Shown: piece after piece, positions 10,152 to 19,096 of the stretch | Numbering within the stretch: position 1 is the first letter of the stretch | How the letters are laid out: each line of letters opens with the position of its first letter | DNA from: Bordetella parapertussis | GTDB lineage: Bacteria > Pseudomonadota > Gammaproteobacteria > Burkholderiales > Burkholderiaceae_C | Assembly: GCA_945861305.1 (NCBI GenBank) | Contig: CAMATW010000012.1 | Coordinates: 1-61,888 of the forward strand | Reading direction: 5' to 3' | DNA length: 61,888 nucleotides | Notes under the pieces: generated by a model | What the model saw: only the letters and a program-made list of their open reading frames with translations | Databases searched by the model: none | Told to the model about the DNA's origin: nothing | Position numbers and translations under genes: made by a program

Positions 10152-10697
10152 ATGTCTGAAGAAAAATTCCTCGCTTTCAAAGGTCTGAAGCAATACGACC
10201 CAGGCATGGGCTGGGCGCAGGTGCACAACTTCAACAACAGCGAAATCAACAGCACTTCTAGGCAACCGCAGGCTGAAGACGCCTCTGAACCAGCGTATGA
10301 AGAAGAACACTATGCTGCGCAAACCTACAGCGAGATCAACCAGCAAGCAGCGCAAACCATCGCCAAGGCCTCTAGCGAAGTGCTGCACGACCCCTTGCTG
10401 GGCGAACTCTTCGAGCAGTTAAATCGCCCCGCTCAAGACGAGTTGGCGCAAAACTGGAAAGTCATTGCCGGCAGCGTGAGCTTGCTCAGCCAACGCATGA
10501 ACCAGCAACGCGAGTTGCGCAAGCGCTTGTCCACCATCGATGTGGAGTTGGACACGTTGCGTCAAAGCATTTTGAAAGACTTGCAAGAGATTCAACGTTC
10601 GGCAGACCAACAACTGTCGATGGCACGTTTACGCGCTGAGGTATCCTCCTTGGCACAAGCCAGGCTGGCTTCACGTTTGCGTCATTCACCGCCCTGA
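10152..10697 (+). CDS. Coiled-coil protein, probable partner of the ParA-like ATPase
   Basis: Unrecognised 181-residue soluble protein. The N-terminal ~60 residues are low-complexity and contain GMGWAQVHNFNN. The remainder is predicted helical, with a likely coiled coil over about residues 115-170 (RMNQQRELRKRLSTIDVELD and following). No signal peptide or membrane segment is seen. It follows the ParA-like gene by 24 bp on the same strand, so the two are almost certainly co-transcribed. The size and coiled coil would suit an adaptor or ATPase activator, but this is inference from context alone. Confidence 0.75.
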   Translation: MSEEKFLAFKGLKQYDPGMGWAQVHNFNNSEINSTSRQPQAEDASEPAYEEEHYAAQTYSEINQQAAQTIAKASSEVLHDPLLGELFEQLNRPAQDELAQNWKVIAGSVSLLSQRMNQQRELRKRLSTIDVELDTLRQSILKDLQEIQRSADQQLSMARLRAEVSSLAQARLASRLRHSPP

Positions 10698-10736
10698 CGC
10701 CCCAAAGACGGGTGGGGCTCATGGAGAGACTTCCCT

Positions 10737-12413
10737 ATGCCCGATCTATCTCAAATCCTTCAACGCATTGATGCCATCCGTGTACCCTACCCGGCGCGCT
10801 ACACCATCTTCTTCATCTGCTTAGGCGGTTTGTGTCTGAGTCTGCTGGTGCTGATTGCCGGTGGTCAGTTATCTTGGTGGTTGCTGTTGTTTGCGCTGCT
10901 CAGCGCGGTCGGTGTTCACGACTTGCTGCAAACCCACCATGCCATCTTGCGCAACTACCCCATCCTCGGGCATATGCGTTTTTTGCTGGAATTCATCCGC
11001 CCTGAAATTCGGCAATATTTCATTGAAAGCGAGAACGAGGCCGAGCCCTTTTCCCGCGCCCAACGCTCTCTGGTGTACGCCCGTGCCAAAGGACAGTCGG
11101 ACAAACGACCTTTTGGCACACAGCTCAATGTGATGGCCGAAGGCTATGAATGGTTGACCCACTCCATGGCACCTACGCAAATTCAAAGCCACGATTTCCG
11201 CGTTCGCGTAGGCGACAAAAACTGCACCCAGCCCTATGACCTGAGCCTGTTCAATGTCTCCGCCATGAGTTTTGGTGCCTTGAGTGCCAACGCCATCATG
11301 GCCTTGAACCAAGGAGCACAAATGGGGGGGTTCGCCCACGACACCGGCGAAGGCTCCATCTCACGCCACCACCGCGTCTACGGCGGCGATTTGATTTGGG
11401 AAATTGGCTCGGGTTATTTTGGCTGCAGAGATGCGCAAGGCCACTTTGACCCCGATGGTTTTGCCCGCCAAGCGGTCGACCCGCAGGTCAAGATGATCGA
11501 AATCAAGCTCAGCCAAGGGGCCAAACCCGGCCATGGAGGCGTCTTGCCAGCCGCCAAAATGACCGAAGAAATAGCCGAGGCGCGTGGCGTTCCCATGGGC
11601 CAAGACTGCGTCTCACCTGCGGCGCACAGCGCTTTTTCCAACCCGATTGGACTGCTTGAATTTGTGCAACAACTGCGCACCTTAAGCGGAGGCAAGCCCA
11701 CTGGCTTTAAGTTTTGCGTGGGTCACCCTTGGGAATGGTTTGCCATCGTGAAAGCCATGCAAGAAACAGGCATCACGCCCGACTTCATCGTCATTGATGG
11801 CGCTGAAGGCGGCACAGGGGCCGCACCTCTGGAGTTTTCTGATCACATGGGTATGCCCATGTTGGAGGGCCTGCGTTTGGTGCACAACACCTTGGTAGGT
11901 GTGAACTTGCGCTCGCAGATACGGTTGGGCGCGAGCGGGAAAATCATCAGCAGTTTTGACATTGTTCGCGCACTTGCACTGGGTGCAGACTGGTGTAACA
12001 GCGCCAGAGGTTTTATGTTTGCCTTGGGTTGCATACAAGCGCAAACCTGTCACACGGGTAACTGCCCCACGGGTGTCACCACCCAAGACCCCCAACGCCA
12101 AATCGCCTTGGTGGTACCCAGCAAAGCACAGCGGGTGAAAAATTTCCACCTCCATACCTTGGTGGCACTGCAAGAACTGTTGCAAGCAGCTGGTTTTCTA
12201 GCGCCTGACAAGCTTCAGCCCAAGCACATCATGCGCCGTGTGAGCGATCACCAAACCTGCTCATTGGAAGATTTGTACCCCACCTTGGCAGATGGCTGTT
12301 TGTTGAAAAAACCCACCAAAGGTATGCCAGCTGTATTTACCCAGTTTTGGCCAGCGGCCAACGCCAAACATTTTCAGCTTGACGATCAACTGCCACTTGA
12401 ACTTGTGCCTTAG
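10737..12413 (+). CDS. FMN-binding glutamate synthase family protein
   Basis: Membrane-anchored member of the glutamate synthase large-subunit (GltB central plus FMN domain) family, 558 residues. Two N-terminal membrane helices (about residues 20-60) precede the alpha/beta barrel. The FMN-site segment GAEGGTGAAPLEFSDH and the cysteines of a probable 3Fe-4S cluster (GCIQAQTCHTGNCPTG) are visible. No glutaminase domain is present, so it is not a full glutamate synthase, and its true substrate is unknown. A GGAGAG ribosome-binding site lies upstream. It converges on the gene ending at 12422. Confidence 0.9.
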   Translation: MPDLSQILQRIDAIRVPYPARYTIFFICLGGLCLSLLVLIAGGQLSWWLLLFALLSAVGVHDLLQTHHAILRNYPILGHMRFLLEFIRPEIRQYFIESENEAEPFSRAQRSLVYARAKGQSDKRPFGTQLNVMAEGYEWLTHSMAPTQIQSHDFRVRVGDKNCTQPYDLSLFNVSAMSFGALSANAIMALNQGAQMGGFAHDTGEGSISRHHRVYGGDLIWEIGSGYFGCRDAQGHFDPDGFARQAVDPQVKMIEIKLSQGAKPGHGGVLPAAKMTEEIAEARGVPMGQDCVSPAAHSAFSNPIGLLEFVQQLRTLSGGKPTGFKFCVGHPWEWFAIVKAMQETGITPDFIVIDGAEGGTGAAPLEFSDHMGMPMLEGLRLVHNTLVGVNLRSQIRLGASGKIISSFDIVRALALGADWCNSARGFMFALGCIQAQTCHTGNCPTGVTTQDPQRQIALVVPSKAQRVKNFHLHTLVALQELLQAAGFLAPDKLQPKHIMRRVSDHQTCSLEDLYPTLADGCLLKKPTKGMPAVFTQFWPAANAKHFQLDDQLPLELVP

Positions 12414-12421
12414 TTGTCAGC

Positions 12422-13612
12422 TCAGTTATCCGTATTTGGGCGGGGGAAGACGACTCGGTCTTCCTTAGGCTGGACGCGTGGGGGAATGGCGGGGGGCTGA
12501 GCAGCCCGTTCAGCAGCAGCTCTGGCCTCAATTGCCTTGGCGCGAGCTTCAGCGGCTTTGGCGTCCGCCTTGGCCTTGGCTTCCGCCGCTTTGGCTTCTT
12601 CTGCAGCCTTGGCGTCTGCCGCAGCCTTGGCCTGGGCTTTGGCTTCTGCTGCCTTGGCTTCAGCCGCTTTGGCTTCCGCTGCCCTGGCTTTTGCCTTGAG
12701 TTCTGCGGCCGCCTTGGATTCAGCCGATTTACCCTCTGCTGCGACAGGTAAGGTTAAAGGCGGGTTAAGCGAAGCCGAAATGGCGGCTTTTTCTGCCGCT
12801 TTCTCGGCGGCTTTGGCGGCGATGTGGTTAGCGGAAATAGCAGCTTCTAAATCTTTTTTGAGCTTTTGAATTTCCAGAATCACCACTTGATTGTTTTGGG
12901 CGGGTGCAGCCGCCGGCGCTTTGGCAGACAAGGCTTGCAATTTGACCTCTATGGCTTGAATGCTTTTTTGCAGATTTTGCAATTTGACGTCCAAGCTTTT
13001 TTCGCTTTGTCCATTGACCTGACCAGCGATCTGTTCGGGCATCTTGCCAAACAGTTTGGTCATGTCTTCCATCCTGGCTTCAATTTTGCTGTCAAGCTTG
13101 GCCTGACGCTCTTCCATGCCATCGAGTTTTTCCGTGGCGTCCCCCAAGCCATGGGTAGCGTCGCCAAAAGCGGCCAGTGTGGCGTCGAGTTCAACCACGC
13201 GCTTGCCTACGGCCAGCGAGAGGACATCCAGCTGGCGAATGTTTTGCTGCAATCGGGTGGAAATAGCAAAGAAGGTGCCCACCGCAATCATCAAGAAGCT
13301 GAGCAAGCCAACCAACATGACTCGCGAATGCAGCACATTGCGCCGGCTCATGTCGTCTACTTTGACCATCACATTGCGCATTTCCTCGCTGATGTTGGCA
13401 GCCACCTCAGCTGACCGGGTAGACACTTCAGCCGAGCTGAGAACCACACCAGTGAGGTCTTCAAGTTGTTTGGAGACTTCGCTGCCGTCCAGCGCCTGCG
13501 CTTGCAAAGCCTCGATACCTTCAGCGATGGCATCTCCCTCCGTGGCAGCAGACGGCTCAGCCAAAACCGCGCCGGCTTCGGCGGTTTTTGCGTTTTCCTG
13601 TTCTTGCGCCAT
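12422..13612 (-). CDS. Single-pass membrane coiled-coil protein with Ala/Lys/Glu-rich tail
   Basis: Unrecognised 396-residue protein. An acidic cytoplasmic N-terminal part (1-95) is followed by one membrane helix at about 98-117 (MLVGLLSFLMIAVGTFFAIS). A long coiled coil spans about 125-270, with a KAAEAKA-type low-complexity segment at about 295-375 and a Pro-rich end. Under a positive-inside reading the coiled coil would be periplasmic. The Ala/Lys/Glu stretch recalls TolA-like spacers. It is downstream of two other acidic proteins in the same orientation (12-bp gap). A link to cell poles or flagella is possible but unproven. Confidence 0.7.
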   Translation of the reverse strand: MAQEQENAKTAEAGAVLAEPSAATEGDAIAEGIEALQAQALDGSEVSKQLEDLTGVVLSSAEVSTRSAEVAANISEEMRNVMVKVDDMSRRNVLHSRVMLVGLLSFLMIAVGTFFAISTRLQQNIRQLDVLSLAVGKRVVELDATLAAFGDATHGLGDATEKLDGMEERQAKLDSKIEARMEDMTKLFGKMPEQIAGQVNGQSEKSLDVKLQNLQKSIQAIEVKLQALSAKAPAAAPAQNNQVVILEIQKLKKDLEAAISANHIAAKAAEKAAEKAAISASLNPPLTLPVAAEGKSAESKAAAELKAKARAAEAKAAEAKAAEAKAQAKAAADAKAAEEAKAAEAKAKADAKAAEARAKAIEARAAAERAAQPPAIPPRVQPKEDRVVFPRPNTDN

Positions 13613-13623
13613 GGGTCGTGTCC

Positions 13624-14229
13624 TTATCGGTATTTTCGGGTCGTCAAATGGTCAAGCCGGACATTCACGTCATCGATTTGCTCATGCAAATGCTCAATCC
13701 TTGGCTTGATCTGCTCTTCCCATGTATCGGAGTCAGTCAGACCAACTTGAGTCAAATGGGCTAAATGGGGCTGCAAAACACGTCCTTCTGAGGGCGAGGG
13801 GGTTTGCACTGGTTCAGACGAAGTGGGTTGTTCAGTGTCAGAAGATGCCAGCTCAGCCTCGGCCAGTTCATGGGTTTGTGCTGGGCCTAATTGGGGGTCT
13901 TGCAACTCGCCTGAGCCCGCAGCGGCCAAGCTTGCGGGGTCGCTTTGACCATAGCTGCTTTGATACTGTGGGACTTTTTCACCTGTAGAGGAAACCTCTG
14001 GGCTGGCTGGATCCACGAACTCTGCGTCTAGCGGCTCAGGTTCAGGCATGGGCTCAGTTTCAGGTTCAGGCTCGTCTGGAAACTCGTCGGTGCTAGAGGC
14101 GGTGGGAAACACCAGCGCGGGGGGTGCACTGCTGCGCTCGAACACCCGTTCGCTGTCTAAAGCTTTGGCAACCGCCTGCTCATCGACATCGGCCAAAGGC
14201 TTATCGTCAAAAGTATCTTCACTGCTCAT
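13624..14229 (-). CDS. Acidic low-complexity protein with C-terminal helical segment
   Basis: Unrecognised 201-residue protein, strongly acidic and Pro/Ser/Glu-rich through most of its length (for example DEFPDEPEPETEPMPEPEPL) and probably disordered. The last ~40 residues form a helix with heptad spacing (QIKPRIEHLHEQIDDVNVRL). No membrane segment or signal peptide is seen. It lies between the SPOR-domain gene and the membrane coiled-coil gene, which suggests a three-gene operon. The C-terminal helix may dock onto one of those neighbours. Function unknown. Confidence 0.65.
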   Translation of the reverse strand: MSSEDTFDDKPLADVDEQAVAKALDSERVFERSSAPPALVFPTASSTDEFPDEPEPETEPMPEPEPLDAEFVDPASPEVSSTGEKVPQYQSSYGQSDPASLAAAGSGELQDPQLGPAQTHELAEAELASSDTEQPTSSEPVQTPSPSEGRVLQPHLAHLTQVGLTDSDTWEEQIKPRIEHLHEQIDDVNVRLDHLTTRKYR

Positions 14230-14289
14230 AAAAATTCTCCGCAGTTGAAGTCGGCCGCAAGACGACCAACTTGAAAATTCTTTAGGGCT

Positions 14290-15798
14290 TCAATCCTGAA
14301 ACTGAGCCTTTAAAGATTTAGAGGTACGCATCCAAGCTTTAGACATGGCTGGATTTTGTCGCATTTGAGTCTCCGCCATAGCTTTGTCAGCATAAGGGCC
14401 GGTCAAGACAATGTAAAACGATTTCCCGCCTTTACGTTGACTGAACAGGACTTGTGCCGATTTGAACAAGCTGGAATTGGTTTGAAAAGCTCTGGCCTCG
14501 GCCAAGCTGTCAAAAGCGCCATGCTGCAACACCCAAGTATCTGCATCAAGTTTGCTGACCCAAACAGAATCGTCAGCACCAGCGGATTTATCTGCCGCTA
14601 TTTCTGGGGGTTTTTCGGGCTTTTTCTTGGCCTCCACCACGGCGGGTGAGGAAGTGGGAGCGGGAGCGGGAGCGGGAGCAGGCTCAGGCGCAGCAGGCGG
14701 GGGGGCGGGGGGCGGTGCAATGGGTTGCGCTGGAGTTGGCGGGCTGGGGTTAGCAGGCGCGCTAGGGCTGACAAGCTCTTCTTTTTCACTCAACACGATA
14801 TCGGGTGATTTAGGTGCTGGGGTGTTACTGGAAGACATGGAAACCGTCGCTGCAGGTGCAGGAGCTGGGTCAGATTTGACTTCTGACACAGGTTTTTTGC
14901 CTCCCAAGTAATCTTGCAAGGAATCAGCCTCTTGGCGAATCAGATCTTGGTACAAAAAGCCAAAGGTCACCAAACTGCCCAAGATGGCCACGAGCAAGAT
15001 GGCAGCGATTTTGGTGCTGCGCTTGGATGCAGCCGCACTGTCGGCCCATTCTTTGGCCAACTCTTCACCACTCAAGGTGGCGCCAGACGCCACCTCTTCA
15101 CCCATCACTGGCTCAATGGGGTCGTCCAACTCAAGAGATGACTCGCTGTCGGCTAAAGGTGCGGCCTTGTTGGAGGCGATATCTTGTTCGAACCCATCCA
15201 ATGGGGGCAAGGGTGCAGGCGGCAAGGTGTATGTCTTGTCTAAGCCTTTGGCAGTCGGTGCGGCGCTCTTTTGGGAAGCAGAAAAATCGTCGCGGGTTTC
15301 GATACGTTGGGACTTTGGGGGAGTGGGGTCTTCCGACTCCAACACCCATTGCAACAAATTTTTACCAAAAGTAGCTAGCTTTTTCTCGTAAGACGTTTGG
15401 TTGTTCACCAACAAAATCAGGTTGATATTGCTGGCTGGGAATCCATTGACCAAGCGGGCCAGGAGTTGCAATTCAAATTCTTGGATGGCTTGGGTATCAG
15501 GAAAAATCATGAAGCGCTTGGGCGCTGCTTTGTTGCCTTTGTCTACCGCTTGATCGACTGTCAGCTCTGATAGTATTTCATTGAAGCGGTCGACCAGTTT
15601 TTCCGAGTCTGCTGACGTCCACAACTCCACATGCGACTCGCCCTGCTCCCGCAGGTGTTGAAAGATACGCCTGCCGTAATAGGTCAGCGCCACTTCATCG
15701 TCGCCCAGGATGGCTAAATTGAGCCGCCCCTCACGCAGCGACTTGAGCAAAATCTCAAACCGCAGTTTGTCAGCAGGACTTTGGTAAAAATCACTCAT
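14290..15798 (-). CDS. SPOR-domain membrane protein with degenerate ATPase-like N-terminal domain (DamX-like layout)
   Basis: 502 residues. The N-terminal ~165 residues look like an AAA-type fold (LNLAILGDDEVALTYYGRR, FMIFPDTQ) but lack a Walker A motif. An acidic linker, one membrane helix (about 263-285, IAAILLVAILGSLVTFGFLY), a Pro/Ala-rich periplasmic spacer and a C-terminal SPOR domain (about 412-500; WVLQHGAF, FYIVLTGPY) follow. SPOR domains bind denuded septal peptidoglycan, and the ATPase-like, membrane helix, SPOR order resembles DamX. The gene is 24 bp from flhB on the same strand, so it may be co-transcribed with the export genes. Confidence 0.8.
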   Translation of the reverse strand: MSDFYQSPADKLRFEILLKSLREGRLNLAILGDDEVALTYYGRRIFQHLREQGESHVELWTSADSEKLVDRFNEILSELTVDQAVDKGNKAAPKRFMIFPDTQAIQEFELQLLARLVNGFPASNINLILLVNNQTSYEKKLATFGKNLLQWVLESEDPTPPKSQRIETRDDFSASQKSAAPTAKGLDKTYTLPPAPLPPLDGFEQDIASNKAAPLADSESSLELDDPIEPVMGEEVASGATLSGEELAKEWADSAAASKRSTKIAAILLVAILGSLVTFGFLYQDLIRQEADSLQDYLGGKKPVSEVKSDPAPAPAATVSMSSSNTPAPKSPDIVLSEKEELVSPSAPANPSPPTPAQPIAPPPAPPPAAPEPAPAPAPAPTSSPAVVEAKKKPEKPPEIAADKSAGADDSVWVSKLDADTWVLQHGAFDSLAEARAFQTNSSLFKSAQVLFSQRKGGKSFYIVLTGPYADKAMAETQMRQNPAMSKAWMRTSKSLKAQFQD

Positions 15799-15822
15799 GG
15801 TCGATTCGTCTTTCTGGACTCA

Positions 15823-16965
15823 TCATTGAAAGAGAAAACCGTTTTCGTCATAGCGCATATTGTCGGGGATTCGCAAGGTGGGCTTGATGATGCCCTCGCC
15901 TGGCGCATAAGACTTGTTCAAGCTAAAGACATAGGCAATGACTTGCGCGACCGCATGGTAAAGCGCCTCGTGAATCGGTTCATCCAACTTGGTGGTGAAA
16001 TAAAGCGCTCTGGCCAACTCTGGGGCCTCAAAGATGTAGACGCTCTCCTGTTTGGCAAGCTCTTTGATGCGGTGCGCCAATTCATCGGTGCCTTTGGCAA
16101 TCAGGGTGGGGGCACCATCGGAATTGGGGTCGTAACTCAAAGCAACAGCAAAGTGTTGGGGATTGGTGATGACCACGTCAGCGTCCTTGACCTTATCCAA
16201 CATGCGGCCGTTCGCCATTTCGCGTTGACGCCTGCGAATGGTGGCTTTGACCTCAGGACGGCCTTCGGAGTTTTTCATCTCATCTTTAATCTCTTGACGA
16301 GTCATTTTGAGTTTTTTATTGACTTGGTATTGCTGCAAGGGGACGTCCAACAAAGCAATCAGCACCAAGCCCATGCTCATCCAAAAACAGGCGTCCAAAA
16401 TCATGGTGCCAGCGTGCTTGACAGCGGTTCCTAAATCCAAACGGTTGAGCGTGATCAAGTCTTCGATATTGTTGGAAACCGAGTTCCACAAAATCAAACT
16501 GATAAGCCCGAATTTCAAAATCGACTTGCCCAACTCGATCAAAGCCTTGGTACCAAACATACGGGCCAAGCCAGACATCGGGTTGAGTTTGCTGAATTTG
16601 GGTACCAGCATGCCCAAGGAAAAAACCAAGCCGCCACTGAGCACTGTGGAGATAACCGCTACAAAGGCTAATAAAACCATGATGGGCAAAATCAAGATAT
16701 AGCCATCAATCACCGATTGGAAAAAAATACCAGGCAAAAGTTCGGCCTTGTCCATCACCTTGCGATCAAACTGCAACTGGGATGTAAACAAAGCAGCTAA
16801 GCGGTTAAACATATAGCCACCCGCCATGCTGAAAAACAGAGTGGCTGTGACCAAAAGAGCAGCCGTGGACAACTCTACTGAGCGGGCGATTTGACCTTCT
16901 TCACGCGCCTTTTTCAGTCGCTGCGCGGTAGGTTCTTCAGTGCGTTCTGCGGAATCGTCAGCCAT
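15823..16965 (-). CDS. flhB: Flagellar export gate specificity switch protein FlhB
   Basis: Inner-membrane component of the flagellar type III export gate that switches substrate class from rod/hook to filament. Four membrane helices occupy about residues 30-210. The cytoplasmic autocleavage domain follows, and its cleavage motif here reads NPQH (VITNPQHFAVAL) rather than the usual NPTH. Length (380) is normal for the family. The N terminus (DDSAERTEEPTAQRLKKARE) is canonical. It follows fliR by 4 bp in the fliO-P-Q-R-flhB block. Confidence 0.95.
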   Translation of the reverse strand: MADDSAERTEEPTAQRLKKAREEGQIARSVELSTAALLVTATLFFSMAGGYMFNRLAALFTSQLQFDRKVMDKAELLPGIFFQSVIDGYILILPIMVLLAFVAVISTVLSGGLVFSLGMLVPKFSKLNPMSGLARMFGTKALIELGKSILKFGLISLILWNSVSNNIEDLITLNRLDLGTAVKHAGTMILDACFWMSMGLVLIALLDVPLQQYQVNKKLKMTRQEIKDEMKNSEGRPEVKATIRRRQREMANGRMLDKVKDADVVITNPQHFAVALSYDPNSDGAPTLIAKGTDELAHRIKELAKQESVYIFEAPELARALYFTTKLDEPIHEALYHAVAQVIAYVFSLNKSYAPGEGIIKPTLRIPDNMRYDENGFLFQ

Positions 16966-16969
16966 GACT

Positions 16970-17740
16970 TCAACCGCCCGTCAATATGCTGCGCATTTGA
17001 CTGAAGGTTTGCACCCACAGCCAAGCAATACGCTGAATCACACTGGGAATAGACAGCCACAGCACCACAAATCCAGCGATGAGCAAAGCCGGCAAGCCCA
17101 CCGAGAAAATATTCAAACTTGGCGCGGATCGGGTGATGAATCCCACACCGATATTGACGAACAACAAGGTAATGACCACCGGCAATGAAATCAACAGCGC
17201 AGAGACAAACATCAGCGCGCCCCATGCGGTGATCTTGCCCAGCAGGTCTTGCGTCAACATCGATTTACCGATGGGAAACAAAGTAAAGGACTCTAACAAC
17301 AAGCCAAACACAATCAAATGTCCACCAATGGACAAAAACACCAAGGTCCCCAGAATGGTGAAAAATTGTGAAATAACGGGGACATTACCAAAAGACGGAT
17401 CGATCATATTGGCCATTGACAAGCCCATGGAACCCGACACCGCTTGACCCGCGACCACAATGGCCGAACTCGAGAGTTGCATGATCAAAGCCATCACCAA
17501 ACCGACAAACAACTGGTTGACGATCTCTTTAAGTCCCTCGGCTGTGACGGGATCGATTCGCGGTATATCCATTTGCAAAGACAAAAAAATGGTCAGTACT
17601 ATCGAAATCGACAAACGGATGCGAAGACTGACCGCGCGGATAGAAAAAATAGAAGAGAACGCTAAAAAGGCAGAGATGCGCAGCATGGGCCAGATCAGGG
17701 CGTAAAACCTGTCTAACAAATTAAGCATCTCAATATTCAT
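16970..17740 (-). CDS. fliR: Flagellar export gate protein FliR
   Basis: Integral membrane subunit of the FliPQR export channel; 256 residues with about six hydrophobic segments, including LSIRLRLSISIVLTIF-like and QLFVGLVMALIMQLSSSAIV stretches. It is needed for translocating rod, hook and filament subunits across the inner membrane. It lies between fliQ (6-bp gap) and flhB (4-bp gap), the standard order. Confidence 0.95.
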   Translation of the reverse strand: MNIEMLNLLDRFYALIWPMLRISAFLAFSSIFSIRAVSLRIRLSISIVLTIFLSLQMDIPRIDPVTAEGLKEIVNQLFVGLVMALIMQLSSSAIVVAGQAVSGSMGLSMANMIDPSFGNVPVISQFFTILGTLVFLSIGGHLIVFGLLLESFTLFPIGKSMLTQDLLGKITAWGALMFVSALLISLPVVITLLFVNIGVGFITRSAPSLNIFSVGLPALLIAGFVVLWLSIPSVIQRIAWLWVQTFSQMRSILTGG

Positions 17741-17746
17741 AAGCGT

Positions 17747-18016
17747 TTAGCCAAACAAACCTGGAATGCGGCCATACAAAATTTTGGTGTAGTCAACCAA
17801 GCTATTGATCATCCAACCCCCAAAAATGGCGGCCGTCAAACCGATCGCCAAGAGCTTAGGGATAAAGCTCAAAGTTTGCTCGTTGATAGAGGTGGCAGCT
17901 TGGAAAATACCCACGATCAAGCCCACTACCAAACCTACCAACAACATAGGGGCTGAAATCAGCATCGTCATCCACAGAGCTTGTCGCCCCAAATCCACCA
18001 CCGTGGCTGTATCCAT
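17747..18016 (-). CDS. fliQ: Flagellar export gate protein FliQ
   Basis: Small two-helix subunit of the FliPQR export channel. Starting at the ATG at 18016 (MDTATVVDLGRQAL) gives 89 residues, the standard FliQ length; an upstream in-frame start at 18049 would run into fliP and is unlikely. The two membrane helices flank a conserved central loop (FQAATSINEQTLSFIPK). The start is 7 bp downstream of the fliP stop. Confidence 0.95.
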   Translation of the reverse strand: MDTATVVDLGRQALWMTMLISAPMLLVGLVVGLIVGIFQAATSINEQTLSFIPKLLAIGLTAAIFGGWMINSLVDYTKILYGRIPGLFG

Positions 18017-18023
18017 TGCTACC

Positions 18024-18776
18024 TCACTTGTAAATAAAACTCGACGCAAGTGAACCCATGATCAGCGTCCACCCATCAACCAGCACAAACAACATCAACT
18101 TGAAAGGCATAGAGATGATCATGGGCGAAAGCATCATCATGCCCATGGACATCAACACGCTGGCCACGATCAAATCGATGACCACAAAGGGGATGTAAAT
18201 CATGAAACCAATCATGAAAGCGCTCTTAAGCTCCGAGGTCATAAAAGCTGGCACCAAGGTAGTGAAAGGCACATCAGCGGCGCTGTCGATTTCTTTTTTC
18301 TGGCCAATCTGCATGAACATGGCGATATCGTCTTCACGGGTTTGCAGCATCATGAAGTTGCGCACAGGTACCTCGGCCACCGCCAAGGCTTTGTCAAATT
18401 GCAAGGCGCCATTCATATAAGGCGCCACAGCTTTGGTGTAAACCTCATCAAACACAGGTGACATGATGAAAAATGTCAGGAACAAAGCCAGGCCCACCAG
18501 CACGGTGTTGGGCGGTGTTTGACCAGTACCCAAAGCTTGGCGCAGTATGGACAAGACAATGATGATGCGCACAAATGAGGTCATCATCAACAGCAGAGAC
18601 GGCAACACGGTGAGCACCGTCATCAAGCCCAAGAGTTGCAGCGTCATACTGTACTGCTGACCGGCTTTGCCGCTGTTGACGGTGACCAAGGGCAAGCCTT
18701 GCGACAAAGCCATATCGGGCAAGACCAAGACCAGCAGCATCAGTGCAAAGCACCACCATCCATGTTTAATGCGCAT
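18024..18776 (-). CDS. fliP: Flagellar export gate protein FliP
   Basis: Core subunit of the FliPQR export channel. The ATG at 18776 overlaps the fliO stop by 11 bp and has AAGG eight bases upstream; a TTG at 18794 is the alternative. A cleavable signal peptide (MRIKHGWWCFALMLLVLVLP, ending near ALSQG) is followed by the FliP fold. The conserved VLPSLLLMMTSFVRIIIVLS and RQALGTGQTPPNTVLVGLAL segments are present. About 250 residues, as expected. Confidence 0.95.
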   Translation of the reverse strand: MRIKHGWWCFALMLLVLVLPDMALSQGLPLVTVNSGKAGQQYSMTLQLLGLMTVLTVLPSLLLMMTSFVRIIIVLSILRQALGTGQTPPNTVLVGLALFLTFFIMSPVFDEVYTKAVAPYMNGALQFDKALAVAEVPVRNFMMLQTREDDIAMFMQIGQKKEIDSAADVPFTTLVPAFMTSELKSAFMIGFMIYIPFVVIDLIVASVLMSMGMMMLSPMIISMPFKLMLFVLVDGWTLIMGSLASSFIYK

Positions 18777-19062
18777 CGGAAACACCTTGCTCAACGGGGG
18801 GGGAAGAATCTGCCGCCCAAGCGTGCAGTTTTTGAATGTCGTTGGGATTGACCGCTAACAATAATCTTTGGGAGTCCACCTGAACCAGCAACAGCTTGTG
18901 CCGCATACCCAAGGAATAGGCCTCTAAAATTTGGATACGGCGTTTGCCAGAAGGGAGGAGAAAGCCCTTGTTGCGACGCGACAGCCACCAAAGGGCCGCC
19001 GCCAACAGCAACAAGACGAATGTCATACTGAGAGAATACTGAACCCAGTCTTGGTTTGGCAT
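18766..19062 (-). CDS. fliO: Flagellar biosynthesis protein FliO
   Basis: Short bitopic membrane protein of 98 residues that assists assembly of the FliP ring. One membrane helix (LSMTFVLLLLAAALWWLSRR) is followed by the basic RIQILEAYSLGMRHKLLLVQ segment and the VNPNDIQKL strand typical of FliO. It is the first gene of the fliOPQR-flhB block and overlaps fliP. Its start lies only 34 bp from the divergent 41-codon ORF at 19097, so the two share a very short promoter region. Confidence 0.9.
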   Translation of the reverse strand: MPNQDWVQYSLSMTFVLLLLAAALWWLSRRNKGFLLPSGKRRIQILEAYSLGMRHKLLLVQVDSQRLLLAVNPNDIQKLHAWAADSSPPVEQGVSDAH

Positions 19063-19096
19063 GGTGGCCCATTATCCATCGCAGAAACGTCAATTC

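Noticed and set aside
12500..12720. Short repeated units resembling a repeat array
   Set aside because: They are codons for the KAAEAKA low-complexity stretch of a membrane protein, with no spacers; not CRISPR.
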